The notes under the pieces are model-generated. The model was given only the letters and a program-made list of their open reading frames with translations. It ran no database searches and had not been told where the DNA came from. This document shows, piece after piece, positions 16,847 to 25,575 of a stretch of 26,803 nucleotides of DNA. A program made the translations under genes and the position numbers. Source of the stretch: Burkholderiales bacterium (lineage in GTDB: Bacteria > Pseudomonadota > Gammaproteobacteria > Burkholderiales > Burkholderiaceae); assembly GCA_947372535.1 (NCBI GenBank), contig CANBUA010000027.1, positions 1 to 26,803 of the forward strand. Reading direction: 5' to 3'. How positions within the stretch are numbered: position 1 is the stretch's first letter; each line of letters begins with the position of its first letter.

Positions 16847-18763
16847 TCAAGCCCCGCCCCAGTGCAGGGCCAGCCGATACACCACAAACGACGCGCCATA
16901 AGCCAGCGCGAACATGTAGGCCGTCATGATCAGCGGCACCGTCCAGCCATTGGTCTCGCGTTTGGTCACGATCAGGGTGGACAGGCATTGCGGTGCGAAC
17001 ACATACCAGGTCATGAGCGACAAGGCCGTGGCCAGAGACCAGGAGTGGCTGATCATGGCGGTCAGGGCGCTGGAGAGCTCATCGCCGGTCTGCGACATGG
17101 CGTAGACCGTGCCCAGGGCGCTGACCGCCACTTCGCGGGCCGCCATGCCGGGCACCAGTGCGATGCAGATCTGCCAGTTGAAGCCGATTGGCGAGAACAC
17201 GACCTCCAGCGCCTTGCCAATGTGGCCGGCGATGCTGTAGTTGATGGCCGGATCAAGCGAGCCAGCTGGGGCGCCAGGGAAGTTCGACAGCGCCCACAAG
17301 ATGATCATGAGCGCCAGGATGATGCCGCCCACGCGCTTGACAAAGATGCTGGCGCGCTCCCACAGGCCCAGCGCCAGGTTGCGCATGTGTGGCCAGTGGT
17401 AGTCCGGCAAGGCCATCAGCAAGGCCTGCGGACCGGTCGCCTTCAGGGTGCGTTTGAGCACGAAGGCCACGATCATGGCCGAGACAATGCCCGCCAGGTA
17501 GAGCGCGAACAGCACCAGCCCTTGCAGGTTGAAGATGTGCCAGATGCTCTGCCGGGGGATGAAAGCCGAGATCAGCAGCGCATAGACCGGCAGCCGCGCC
17601 GAGCAGGTCATCAAGGGCGCGATCAGGATGGTGACCAGGCGGTCGCGCGGATCGGCGATGGTGCGCGTGGCCATGATGCCTGGGATGGCGCAGGCAAAGC
17701 TCGACAGCAGCGGGATGAAGGCGCGCCCCGACAGGCCGACGCGGCCCATGATCCGGTCCAGCAGGAAGGCCGCGCGAGGCAGGTAGCCCGAGTCTTCCAG
17801 CGCCAGGATGAAGGCGAACAAAATCAGAATCTGCGGCAGGAAGACCAGCACGCCGCCAGCACCCGCGATCACGCCATCGACCAGCAGGCCGCGCAGGGGG
17901 CCCTCGGTCATGTGTGTCTTGACCAACTCGCCGAGGGCGCCCATGCCGCTGTCGATCCAGTCCATGGGCGCAGCGGCCCAACTGAACACAGCCTGGAACA
18001 CCAGGAACATCAAGGCGGCCAGGATGATGGGGCCGAACACGGGGTGCAGGGTGTAGTGGTCGAGCTTTTGCGTGATGGCGTGCGCCGGGGTGGCATCCAG
18101 GTTGTGCACGCAGCGCGCCAGCAGCGCCAGGACACGCAGGTGGGTGGCCTCCACGGACATGGCCTCAATGGCCGCGATGGAGCGCGCCTTGCCGCTGTGG
18201 TCGGCCTTGGCGTGCGCCCATCCGGAGGCATCGAGCGCGGCCAGCAGGGCATCCGTGCCGCCCGGGCGAACGGCCACGGATTCGACCACGGGAATGCCCA
18301 GGTCCTTGTGCAACTGGACCGTGTCGATCTGCAGCCCGCGGTCCCTGGCCTGGTCCATCATGTTGAGGACCAGGATCATGGGCAGGCCCAGGGTCTGCAA
18401 CTCCAGCACCATGCGCAGGTGCAGGCGTAAATTGGAGGCATCGACCACGCAGACCAGGGCTTTGGGCGGCTGCTCATCCGGCCGGGCGCCGATGATCACA
18501 TCACGGGTGACGGCTTCATCTGGCGTGGCGGGAAGCAGGCTGTAGGCACCGGGCAAATCCAGCAGGCGCCAGCTTTGACCGCTGGGGGTGCTGAACTGGC
18601 CTTCCTTGCGCTCGACGGTCACGCCGGCGTAGTTGCCCACTTTCTGGCGGGCGCCGGTCAGGCGGTTGAACAGGGCGGTCTTGCCGCAATTGGGATTGCC
18701 GACGAGGGCAATCAGGGGCGTGCCTTGGGGCGCCTCTTGGGGATGGTTCGCGCTCACGGCCAT
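16847..18763 (-). CDS. feoB: Ferrous iron transporter B
   Basis: 638 residues, shorter than the E. coli protein of about 770 but usual for betaproteobacteria. The N-terminal G domain shows G1 GNPNCGKT (22-29), G3 DLPG (69-72) and G4 NMMD (134-137). The membrane part contains the two cysteine-bearing gate segments typical of FeoB: SSFACAIPGIMATRT and APLMTCSARLPVYALL. The protein carries Fe2+ across the inner membrane, with nucleotide hydrolysis by the G domain. It starts 64 bp after feoA and ends 4 bp before the Cys-rich companion. No strong ribosome binding site is visible before ATG 18763. Confidence 0.97.
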   Translation of the reverse strand: MAVSANHPQEAPQGTPLIALVGNPNCGKTALFNRLTGARQKVGNYAGVTVERKEGQFSTPSGQSWRLLDLPGAYSLLPATPDEAVTRDVIIGARPDEQPPKALVCVVDASNLRLHLRMVLELQTLGLPMILVLNMMDQARDRGLQIDTVQLHKDLGIPVVESVAVRPGGTDALLAALDASGWAHAKADHSGKARSIAAIEAMSVEATHLRVLALLARCVHNLDATPAHAITQKLDHYTLHPVFGPIILAALMFLVFQAVFSWAAAPMDWIDSGMGALGELVKTHMTEGPLRGLLVDGVIAGAGGVLVFLPQILILFAFILALEDSGYLPRAAFLLDRIMGRVGLSGRAFIPLLSSFACAIPGIMATRTIADPRDRLVTILIAPLMTCSARLPVYALLISAFIPRQSIWHIFNLQGLVLFALYLAGIVSAMIVAFVLKRTLKATGPQALLMALPDYHWPHMRNLALGLWERASIFVKRVGGIILALMIILWALSNFPGAPAGSLDPAINYSIAGHIGKALEVVFSPIGFNWQICIALVPGMAAREVAVSALGTVYAMSQTGDELSSALTAMISHSWSLATALSLMTWYVFAPQCLSTLIVTKRETNGWTVPLIMTAYMFALAYGASFVVYRLALHWGGA

Positions 18764-18827
18764 GTCAATCGGTCAATCTGTCTGGAAAAGGATGGATCGA
18801 TCAGGCATTGATCGACCTGGGCGCACG

Positions 18828-19097
18828 TCAGCTGGGCACCACCTCGATGAGGGCAGATTCCAGGGTGCGCATGGCAAACGTGCTGCCACCCACGCGCACG
18901 GCCATGGGGCCGCCGCCGGCCAGCATGCGGCGCAGCACCTGCACCCGCTCGCCCGGCACGAATCCCAACTCCAGCAGGCGGCGCTGAAGGGCTTGCCCGT
19001 CGGGCGTGTGGGTGCGGATGCGGTGAATCACCGCCACGACCCGGGCCGGAAGTTGATCGAGCGTGATGGTGGGGCGTTGTGAGGCTGAGGCGTCCAT
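18828..19097 (-). CDS. feoA: Ferrous iron transport protein A
   Basis: 89 residues from ATG 19097. It is a small SH3-like beta-barrel cytosolic protein that supports FeoB. The pattern TLDQLPARVVAVIHRI, then LQRRLLELGFVPGERVQVLRRMLAGGGPMAVRVGGSTFAMRTLESALIEV, is typical, especially LLELGFVPGE and VRVGGSTFAMR. First gene of the feo operon. No Shine-Dalgarno precedes the ATG, and the best promoter candidate would start transcription within a base or two of it. Confidence 0.94.
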   Translation of the reverse strand: MDASASQRPTITLDQLPARVVAVIHRIRTHTPDGQALQRRLLELGFVPGERVQVLRRMLAGGGPMAVRVGGSTFAMRTLESALIEVVPS

Positions 19098-19102
19098 GAT
19101 GC

Positions 19103-19131
19103 ATGGTAGCGCAAATGCGAACAATTCGCAA
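19103..19131 (-). promoter_or_regulatory. Candidate feoA promoter with overlapping inverted repeat
   Basis: On the minus strand TTGCGA (19126-19131) and TACCAT (19103-19108) each match four of six consensus bases and are exactly 17 bp apart. The inverted repeat TGCGAA / TTCGCA (19116-19121 and 19125-19130) overlaps the -35 and spacer, where a repressor would block RNA polymerase. Iron-responsive control (Fur) is expected for feo, but the sequence is not a good match to the classical Fur box. Confidence 0.45.
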
Positions 19132-19227
19132 AACCATATTCAGAGGGGATGCCATGCCCAAAGCGCATGCGGGGCACTCGGCCTATGATGAAGGACGATT
19201 TGACCAGGGCAACCGCCTCTCTCCATC

Positions 19228-20235
19228 ATGAACGCAATGGCTCAGACGATGCGCTACATCGACCATGGCGAAGGCGGCCCGCCGGCTGTGATGCACATGG
19301 CCGAAACCGCTGTGCCTGTGCCCGCCGCGCACGAGGTGCTGATCCGGGTGGCTTATGCAGGCGTCAACCGCCCAGAGGTGGCGCAACGCCAGGGCCTTTA
19401 TCCGCCACCCCCGGGCGCTTCGCCCATCCTGGGTCTGGAGGTGTCTGGCCACATCGCGGCCATTGGCCAAGATGTGCGGGGCTGGCGGGTGGGCGAGGCG
19501 GTTTGCGCCCTGACCAATGGCGGCGGGTATGCCGAATTCGTCGTAGCCGCCGAGGGGCAGGTGTTGCCCTTGCCAGACGGCCTGTCGCTGATGCAGGCTG
19601 CGGTGTTGCCGGAAAACCATTTCACCGTCTGGTCCAACGTGTTCGAGCGCGGCCGCCTGCAAGCGGGCGAGTCGCTGCTGGTGCATGGCGGCTCCTCGGG
19701 CATCGGCTTGACGGCGATCCAGCTGGCGCATGCCCGGGGTGCCACCGTCTACACGACCGTGGGCAACGCGGACAAAGCGGCTGCCTGCCTGACAGCCGGT
19801 GCGGACGCGACCATCGATCACCGCCAGGAAGACTTCGGCTTGCGCATCAAGGAACTGACGCAGGGCCGTGGCGTCGACGTGATCTTGGACATGGTCGGTG
19901 GCGACTACGTGGGACGCAATCTGCGTGCGCTGGCCATGGACGGCCGGCTGGTGCAGATCGCCTTCATGAAAGGCTCGAAGGTGGAGGTGGACCTCATGCC
20001 TGTCATGACCCGGCGCTTGACGGTCACCGGCTCGACACTGCGGCCCAGGACCGCCCAGGAGAAGGCCGCGATCGCCACCAGCCTGCGCGAGCAGGTGTGG
20101 CCGCTGATCGCCTCGGGCCAGGTGCTGCCGGTGATCCATGCGGTGCATGATCTGGCGGACGTGGCCCGCGCGCATGAGGAGATGGAGGCATCGAGGCACA
20201 TCGGCAAGTTGGTGCTCAAAGTAGCGGGTGGCTGA
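19228..20235 (+). CDS. NAD(P)H quinone oxidoreductase (zinc-free MDR family, PIG3-like)
   Basis: 335 residues. It has the medium-chain dehydrogenase/reductase layout: an N-terminal GroES-like domain (VLIRVAYAGVNRPEVAQRQGLYPPPPGASPILGLEVSGHI) and a Rossmann domain with VHGGSSGIGLTAIQLA. The zinc ligands of alcohol dehydrogenases are absent, and NRPEVAQRQGLYPPPPG points to the PIG3/quinone reductase branch, which reduces quinones with NADPH in the cytosol. The physiological substrate is unknown. It is divergent from feoA with 130 bp between the starts. Confidence 0.92.
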   Translation: MNAMAQTMRYIDHGEGGPPAVMHMAETAVPVPAAHEVLIRVAYAGVNRPEVAQRQGLYPPPPGASPILGLEVSGHIAAIGQDVRGWRVGEAVCALTNGGGYAEFVVAAEGQVLPLPDGLSLMQAAVLPENHFTVWSNVFERGRLQAGESLLVHGGSSGIGLTAIQLAHARGATVYTTVGNADKAAACLTAGADATIDHRQEDFGLRIKELTQGRGVDVILDMVGGDYVGRNLRALAMDGRLVQIAFMKGSKVEVDLMPVMTRRLTVTGSTLRPRTAQEKAAIATSLREQVWPLIASGQVLPVIHAVHDLADVARAHEEMEASRHIGKLVLKVAGG

Positions 20236-20454
20236 GCGCACATCAACAGGACATTTCAGTGGGCATCGCCCATTCAAAGCTGGCATGAGCGGGGTGGCGC
20301 TGAAGAACAAGTCCCACCGAGTCAACGATGTGTCCGGCAATGCACGTACCCAGGCACCGATGCGTCAGATTTGAGGCCGTGCACGGCGTCAATTGCAGGC
20401 AATGCTGGTGACGAGATTTCATACAGTCGTTTCTCGCTGCAGCAAGGACGCCGT

Positions 20455-21798
20455 GTGAGCTTTGTCGACGTGTTGAAACGGCTGATGGGTCGGTGGGGGC
20501 GCCAAGCTGCTCAGCGCCCGGCCATTTGTCGTGCGGCGGCGTCTGCAGTGCCGGCCGTGCCTGTCGCCGCGGCCGAATCACCTCGGCCTGGCGTCGGTCT
20601 GATGTTGCGGCGCGAGGAGATGCTCGACCAGCGAGGTCGCCTCGCGGGGTATCGCTTCAGCTTCAACCCCCGGCCCGACGGTGGCACACGCCTGCCGCCC
20701 GAGGCATACCTGGAGGCCTTGCTGGCCGCCAAGGTTCATGCCTTGGCCGAACGCCGCTTGGCCGTGCTGGCCGTTCCAGCGCATGACTGGACGGAGGAGG
20801 CACTCGCGGCCATCCGTGCCACGCACACTGTCGTCCAGGTGGCGTGGCCATCAGGTGCGGCACCGAGCGATGACTGGCTGGCCGGACTTCGGCGCATCCG
20901 TGCCACTGGTGCGGGCGTGGCGCTTTCGTGCGCGGGGTTCGACCCGCATCACGCTGCTGCGCTGGCCTTGGCGACGCACGGCTTCGTCGACTTTGTCGGG
21001 ACGTCCGTTGAGGCCTTCGAAGGCTTGGTCAAACGCCTTCATCAGGCTTATCCCGTTCTGATCCTGGTGGCACAAAACGTGTCTTCCTGGCCTGAGCGAC
21101 GGCTGTGCGTGTCCTTGGGCGTCGAGTTTTCGATGGGCGGTTTCCTGACGACGGTCGATGAGCAGGACACCCGCCAAAAACTCACCGAAAGCCGCCTGGT
21201 GCTCATGGATATGCTCAATCTGATCCGCAGCGATGGCGACGCCCAGGCGCTGGCCGGCGTGGCCAAGCGCGACCCGGGTGTGGCCATGCGACTGTTGTCG
21301 ATGGCGAACTCGCCAGCGCATGGTCTGCTCAAGCCACTGACAGGCATTGACCAGGCCATCATGGTGCTGGGGCGCGAAGTGCTCTACCGCTGGCTGGCGG
21401 TTTCCATCTTCCGGGCCGGCGCGGACAGCGCGCTGGATGAAACCTTACTGGAGGTGGCTTTGGCGCGGGCACGTTTTCTGGAGCTGGCCGCCTTGTCGGT
21501 CGGCAGCAAGCAGCAGGCTGACGAGCTCTTCCTGGTGGGCTTGCTGTCATTTGTCGACACCTTGCTGGGCATGTCGATGGACGAGGCCATGGCCGTGATG
21601 AGCCTGCCACCCGTGGTGCGCGATGTGCTGGTGCGCAGCGAAGGCCCTTATGTGGCCTACCTGATCCTGGCGCTGTCGGTCGAGAAGTGCCTGGCGGAGC
21701 GGGCCACGCAGTTGGCGGGCTCGCTCAGCCTTGGGCTCGATGATGTGAATGACCACCGCAATGCCGCGCTGCTCTGGGCGGAAGAGGCGGTGCGTTAA
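20455..21798 (+). CDS. EAL-like/HDOD signalling protein
   Basis: 447 residues from GTG 20455, which has AAGGA at good spacing; an in-frame TTG at 20371 is less likely. After a basic/alanine-rich leader, residues about 50-230 are a degenerate EAL-type domain: strand-helix repeats such as GLMLRREEMLDQRGRLAGYRFSF, but without the E-x-L signature or metal-binding residues, so phosphodiesterase activity is not expected. Residues about 240-440 are an HDOD domain (LNLIRSDGDAQALAGVAKRDPGVAMRLLSMANSPAHG, then AIMVLGREVLYRWLAVSIF). Such YuxH/CdgJ-type proteins affect motility and surface behaviour in other bacteria. Targets here are unknown. It is convergent with the penicillin-binding protein gene, 8 bp apart. 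Confidence 0.85.
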   Translation: MSFVDVLKRLMGRWGRQAAQRPAICRAAASAVPAVPVAAAESPRPGVGLMLRREEMLDQRGRLAGYRFSFNPRPDGGTRLPPEAYLEALLAAKVHALAERRLAVLAVPAHDWTEEALAAIRATHTVVQVAWPSGAAPSDDWLAGLRRIRATGAGVALSCAGFDPHHAAALALATHGFVDFVGTSVEAFEGLVKRLHQAYPVLILVAQNVSSWPERRLCVSLGVEFSMGGFLTTVDEQDTRQKLTESRLVLMDMLNLIRSDGDAQALAGVAKRDPGVAMRLLSMANSPAHGLLKPLTGIDQAIMVLGREVLYRWLAVSIFRAGADSALDETLLEVALARARFLELAALSVGSKQQADELFLVGLLSFVDTLLGMSMDEAMAVMSLPPVVRDVLVRSEGPYVAYLILALSVEKCLAERATQLAGSLSLGLDDVNDHRNAALLWAEEAVR

Positions 21799-21806
21799 CC
21801 GTCACC

Positions 21807-24185
21807 TCACTCGCCGCCCTGCGCCATGGGCGAGCGCTGCACAGGCGCGCCGGTGGTCGGATCGCGTCCCATGGCTTTCATGACTTCACCGAGCTCCAGG
21901 GCCGAGCGCGGCTCGTCGGCCGGATCGCCGTGCGCTCGGTCGTTGGCGGCGGTGCCCGCCGGGTCGGCCGTGGTGGGGTCCTCGATCACTTCATCGTCAG
22001 ACGCCACATTGCCTTCGACGATGCCGTCGGGCGAGCCGTTCCAGTCGTGCGCGCCGATCACCGGTGGCAGCATGGGTGTGCTGAAGGCCAACTTGGTATC
22101 GAGCTGCTTTTGCTTGACGGCCCGCTGCATGAAATCGCCCACCAGCAGCAAGGCGTTGTGGCCACCCTGGCCCCAGTAGCTGCCGCGCATGGTCACGTGC
22201 TGATCATTGAAACCCACCCAGGCGCCGACCACCAACTGCGGGTGCATGGCCATGAACCAGCCATCGGTGTTGTTCTGCGTGGTGCCCGTTTTGCCGGCCA
22301 GGTCGGCATCACCGCCGACGAAGCTGCTGCGCAGCATGGTGCCCGTGCCTTGTTTGATGACGCCGCGCATCATGTCGATCAGCTTGTGGTCCGAATCCTG
22401 CGAAAGGGCTTGCTGTTGCGGGTGCGGCCCGAACTCCGCCAGCACGTGGCCGTCCTTGTCCGTGATGCGGTCGACGAAGTAAGGCTGCCGGTATTGCCCT
22501 TCGTTGGCGATGGTGGCGTAGACGGAGGCCATCTCCAGCAGCGTGACGGGGCTGGTGCCCAGGGCCATCGATGGCACGGTGTCGAGCTTGCTGCTGGTGA
22601 TGCCCATGGTGCGGGCCAGCGCGGCGATGTTGTCCAGGCCGGCGTCTTGCATCACCTGGGTGGTGATGGTGTTCTTGGAGTAGACCAGCCCCTCCCACAT
22701 GGTCATGGGCAGGTTGGTGCTGCCCGACATGTCGGTGGGCCGCCAGACCTTGCCCTGGCCCAGGTTCACCTCGATGGGCGTGTCCATGTAGGTCTTGGCC
22801 GGGTGGATGCCGCGCTCCAGGGCGGCGGCGTAGACGATGGGCTTGAACGTCGAGCCGGGCTGGCGCTCGGCTTGGGCCACGTGGTCGAACTGCTCCAGGT
22901 CGTGGTCGCGGCTGCCCACCCAGGCCCTGACGGCGCCAGTGTTGGGATCGATGGCGACCAGGCCGGCCTCCAGCCGGGTCTTGGTGTCTCGCACCTTGGC
23001 CATCAGGGCATCGTCCTGGTTGACGGCGGCCAGCGCCGCCTGGTCGGTCTTGCCCGATTTGCGCAGGGCCTGGTACTGAGGTGTCTTGCGCAAGGTCTCT
23101 TGCAGCAGGCGAGGGTGGGTGCGCCAGAAGTAGTCGAACGCCTTGAGGCGCTTGCCGGCTTGAGCGTAATCACCCAGCGCGCGTGAACGCACGGACAGGT
23201 CTTTCTGGCTCCACTCCACATTGGCAACTTGTTGCAGGGCGGCGGTCTGTCGCTCGACGGCCGACACGGCCTCGGCCTGCAGGCGCGAATCCAGGGTGGT
23301 GTGGATGACCAGGCCGTCGCTGTCGAGGTCATGGTCGGTGCGGTCGGCCCATTCCTCCAGCCACTTGCGCACATGGGCGATGAAATGGGGCGCGACGTCG
23401 GGGCCATCGTTTTGTTGCGGCTTGAAGCTCAGGCGCAGCGGCTCGTCCTTGATGGCGTCGTAGCTCGACTGTGGCAAGGCCTGGCGCTTGACCATCTGGC
23501 GCAGCACCAGGTTGCGGCGCTGCAAGGCGCGATCGGGGTGCTGGACCGGGTTGAAGTACTGCGTGCCCTTGAGCATGCCGACCAGGGTGGCGCTTTCCGC
23601 CGCATCCAGCTCGATGGCCGGCTTGTCGAAGTAGGTGTGGGCAGCCGCCTCGATGCCCACCGCGTTGTACAGGAAGGGCACGGTGTTGAGGTAGGCCTCC
23701 AGGATTTGATCCTTGGTGTAGAGGCGCTCAATGCGCAAGGCCGTGACGATCTCTTTCAGCTTGCGGTTGAGGTTGCGAGCCCGACCAATGTCTTCCGGGA
23801 ACAGGTTGCGTGCCAGTTGCTGCGTGAGCGTGGAGCCGCCTTCCATGCGGCCGGTGGCCGTGCGCAAGGTCGCTTGAAGGCTGCGCCGCCAATCCACGCC
23901 ATGGTGCTCGCGGAAACGATGGTCTTCCGTGGCGATGAGGGCCTGGATCACCAGCGGCGAGATCTGCGCCAGCTTCACCGGTTCTTGCTGGCTTTGTTGA
24001 AAGCGGCCCAGCACCTGGCCATCGGCCGACTGGATCACGCTGGCCTGCGCCAAGGTGGCACTTTGCAAGGCCTTGATGGGGGGCGCGTCCGCGACGATGT
24101 AGGCCGTGTAGGCGGCCAGCAGCAAGGTAGCGGTGGCTGTGAGGACACCCGCTACCGTCAGGGCTCGGCTCAATCTGGGGTTCAT
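21807..24185 (-). CDS. Class A penicillin-binding protein (PBP1-type, bifunctional)
   Basis: 792 residues. An N-terminal membrane helix (about 9-31) anchors it in the inner membrane with the rest periplasmic. The glycosyltransferase (GT51) domain has ATEDHRFREHHGVDW (86-99, catalytic Glu87) and GGSTLTQQLARN (116-127). The transpeptidase domain has the three penicillin-binding motifs: STFK (445-448), SKN (503-505) and KTG (632-634). It polymerises and cross-links peptidoglycan. A Pro/Asp/Glu-rich C-terminal tail follows the transpeptidase domain. The start lacks a Shine-Dalgarno and lies about 20 bases after a hairpin with a T-rich run. PBP1a-like by overall form; the exact paralogue is not decided. 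Confidence 0.95.
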   Translation of the reverse strand: MNPRLSRALTVAGVLTATATLLLAAYTAYIVADAPPIKALQSATLAQASVIQSADGQVLGRFQQSQQEPVKLAQISPLVIQALIATEDHRFREHHGVDWRRSLQATLRTATGRMEGGSTLTQQLARNLFPEDIGRARNLNRKLKEIVTALRIERLYTKDQILEAYLNTVPFLYNAVGIEAAAHTYFDKPAIELDAAESATLVGMLKGTQYFNPVQHPDRALQRRNLVLRQMVKRQALPQSSYDAIKDEPLRLSFKPQQNDGPDVAPHFIAHVRKWLEEWADRTDHDLDSDGLVIHTTLDSRLQAEAVSAVERQTAALQQVANVEWSQKDLSVRSRALGDYAQAGKRLKAFDYFWRTHPRLLQETLRKTPQYQALRKSGKTDQAALAAVNQDDALMAKVRDTKTRLEAGLVAIDPNTGAVRAWVGSRDHDLEQFDHVAQAERQPGSTFKPIVYAAALERGIHPAKTYMDTPIEVNLGQGKVWRPTDMSGSTNLPMTMWEGLVYSKNTITTQVMQDAGLDNIAALARTMGITSSKLDTVPSMALGTSPVTLLEMASVYATIANEGQYRQPYFVDRITDKDGHVLAEFGPHPQQQALSQDSDHKLIDMMRGVIKQGTGTMLRSSFVGGDADLAGKTGTTQNNTDGWFMAMHPQLVVGAWVGFNDQHVTMRGSYWGQGGHNALLLVGDFMQRAVKQKQLDTKLAFSTPMLPPVIGAHDWNGSPDGIVEGNVASDDEVIEDPTTADPAGTAANDRAHGDPADEPRSALELGEVMKAMGRDPTTGAPVQRSPMAQGGE

Positions 24186-24206
24186 TCGAAGGCTTTGAGA
24201 AAAGAT

Positions 24207-24229
24207 GGCGAGAGCTTGCCAGTCTCGCC
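24207..24229 (-). terminator. Hairpin with T-rich tail between hpf-like gene and PBP gene
   Basis: On the minus strand GGCGAGA and TCTCGCC form a perfect 7-bp stem with a 9-base loop, followed within two bases by CTTTTCTC. It lies downstream of the hpf-like gene and could end its transcript. Because it is only about 20 bases before the PBP start, it could instead act as an attenuator for that gene. The T-run is short. Confidence 0.42.
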
Positions 24230-24281
24230 GATCCAGGGGCGTCGGTGACCCCCGCGAACCCGTGTCAGATCTGTCCTACGT

Positions 24282-24653
24282 TCACTCTTCGTCGGTCGGT
24301 GCGGTGTCCGGGGCCACGTCAGCCACACCGGGGCCACGACGTGGCACATGTTTGTCGATGACGGTGGCCACCGCACGCTTGAGCTTGCCCACTGCGCCCT
24401 GGATGGCCTGATGGGCCGAAGCCGCGTGATCCTTGACGACCACAGGCTCCAGGCCAACCAAACGGGCTTCCAGCGTGCAGTGGATGTCGTCCGGATTGGT
24501 TTTGGCATGGCTGACCGCGTCGGTCACATGGGCTTCAACACGGGTGATGTGTTCGCCAAAGCGGTGAAGGGCTTCCTTGACCACGCTGTCCAGGTGTTCG
24601 GCCATGGACTGGCGTCCGTCGACATGGGTGTCGGTGTTCAGCAGGACTTGCAT
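24282..24653 (-). CDS. HPF/RaiA-family ribosome hibernation protein
   Basis: 123 residues from ATG 24653, preceded by GAGG five bases upstream. MQVLLNTDTHVDGRQSMAEHLDSVVKEALHRFGEHITRVEAHVTDAV, then DIHCTLEARLVGLEPVVVKDHAASAHQAIQGAVGKLKRAVATVIDK, matches the short HPF/RaiA (S30EA) fold: a beta-alpha-beta-beta-beta-alpha domain that binds the 30S decoding region and silences ribosomes in stress. The C-terminal 20 residues are acidic and disordered. It lacks the long HPF dimerisation domain. It is on the same strand as, and 96 bp upstream of, the PBP gene, and divergent from the PEP-CTERM gene. Confidence 0.85.
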   Translation of the reverse strand: MQVLLNTDTHVDGRQSMAEHLDSVVKEALHRFGEHITRVEAHVTDAVSHAKTNPDDIHCTLEARLVGLEPVVVKDHAASAHQAIQGAVGKLKRAVATVIDKHVPRRGPGVADVAPDTAPTDEE

Positions 24654-24755
24654 GCGTGCCTCATTGTTGTGGTGGACGTCGGCCCAGTGTAGGCCCGGAA
24701 ACAGCTCCCTTGAATGCAGGGGTTGGTTAACCCTCTTTTGACGATGCGACGGCAG

Positions 24756-24771
24756 TGGCAGGATGACGGCA
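24756..24771 (+). promoter_or_regulatory. Candidate sigma-54 promoter for the PEP-CTERM gene
   Basis: TGGCA at 24756-24760 and GCA at 24769-24771 place the invariant GG and GC ten bases apart, as in -24/-12 promoters, but C6 and the two T bases before GC are not matched. The predicted start near 24782 gives a leader of about 45 bases. In Zoogloea, PEP-CTERM genes are known to depend on sigma-54 and the PrsK/PrsR system, which makes the site plausible. Confidence 0.33.
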
Positions 24772-24826
24772 ACCCCAGCAATAAGGGGCATGTGCCGTTG
24801 CGGCTATACCAATCAGGAGGATCACC

Positions 24827-25567
24827 ATGCAGAAAAATCTGGCGCGTGTCAGTGCGACCGCCTTGCTCTCAAGCTTGTTGTTGTCCCACATCCCGGCAGC
24901 CCGTGCCACTGAGCTTCGCCTAGAAGGTCAGGTGCAGGACTTCCTCGCGGTCAAGGAGGTCAAGGGGTACAACTGTTCGCAGTACAACCCCTGCAATTCC
25001 ACCGATCCTGTCCGTTCCGATTCAGTGCGTTATGGCGATCTGACGGCGGGCAGCAGCTTTGTGTCCACCATCAAGGCCAGCCCGACTGGCAGCGCTGGCC
25101 TCTTCGTGGATTGGGCTTCGACGGATGGCAAGGCGTCGTTTGACACCACGGGGCTTGGGGGCTCACGCATCTTTCTCACCAAGTCGTCAACCGCCTCCAA
25201 CGATGTGCTGACTTTGGAGACCGCTGTGGTGAGGTCGGTGAATGCCACCCCCTACGAGCTCCGCCTGAACTATGCGTTCGCCTTTCAGTCGAACACCTTT
25301 GCGTCGACCTCCGTGACAGGTGCGGACCTGCTTGAGGCGGTCCAGGCGGGGCGGCTGGTCTCTGCTACTGGCCGTGCGACGTTCAACAGCTGCGAGATGA
25401 TTCAGAACTATTGGGGTGAGGCCTGCGGCGGGCACATGACCTTGGCCATCGGCGCTGTGCCAGAGCCGCAAACCTGGGCCCTGATGGCGCTCGGGCTGGG
25501 CCTGATCGCCGCACGGCGGGTTCAGGGTGGGGCCAAGGCTTCACGGCAAGCCCACAACCAAGGCTGA
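24827..25567 (+). CDS. PEP-CTERM sorting-domain exported protein
   Basis: 246 residues with a strong ribosome binding site (AGGAGG) before ATG 24827. Residues 1-27 are a signal peptide ending around PAARAT. The middle is a Ser/Thr-rich, beta-prone domain with a few cysteines (in YNCSQYNPCN near 50 and SCEMIQNYWGEACG near 190). The C-terminus carries the sorting signal: VPEP at 211-214, then a hydrophobic stretch TWALMALGLGLIAA and basic residues RR. Exosortase EpsH/XrtA is known to process such proteins, which reach the cell surface or matrix and help floc or biofilm formation. The function of the central domain is unknown. No exosortase gene is in the window. Confidence 0.9.
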   Translation: MQKNLARVSATALLSSLLLSHIPAARATELRLEGQVQDFLAVKEVKGYNCSQYNPCNSTDPVRSDSVRYGDLTAGSSFVSTIKASPTGSAGLFVDWASTDGKASFDTTGLGGSRIFLTKSSTASNDVLTLETAVVRSVNATPYELRLNYAFAFQSNTFASTSVTGADLLEAVQAGRLVSATGRATFNSCEMIQNYWGEACGGHMTLAIGAVPEPQTWALMALGLGLIAARRVQGGAKASRQAHNQG

Positions 25568-25575
25568 GTCTGGCC

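Noticed and set aside
16805..18430. A 541-codon plus-strand frame opposite feoB
   Set aside because: Gln/His/Arg-rich antisense artefact of the feoB codons.
19184..19189. TATGAT as a -10 box for the quinone oxidoreductase gene
   Set aside because: A good -10 match, but no acceptable -35 lies at 16-18 bp, so the promoter is not called.
20251..20275. TGGGC / GCCCA stem after the quinone oxidoreductase gene as a terminator
   Set aside because: Five-base-pair stem with a three-base loop and no following T-run.
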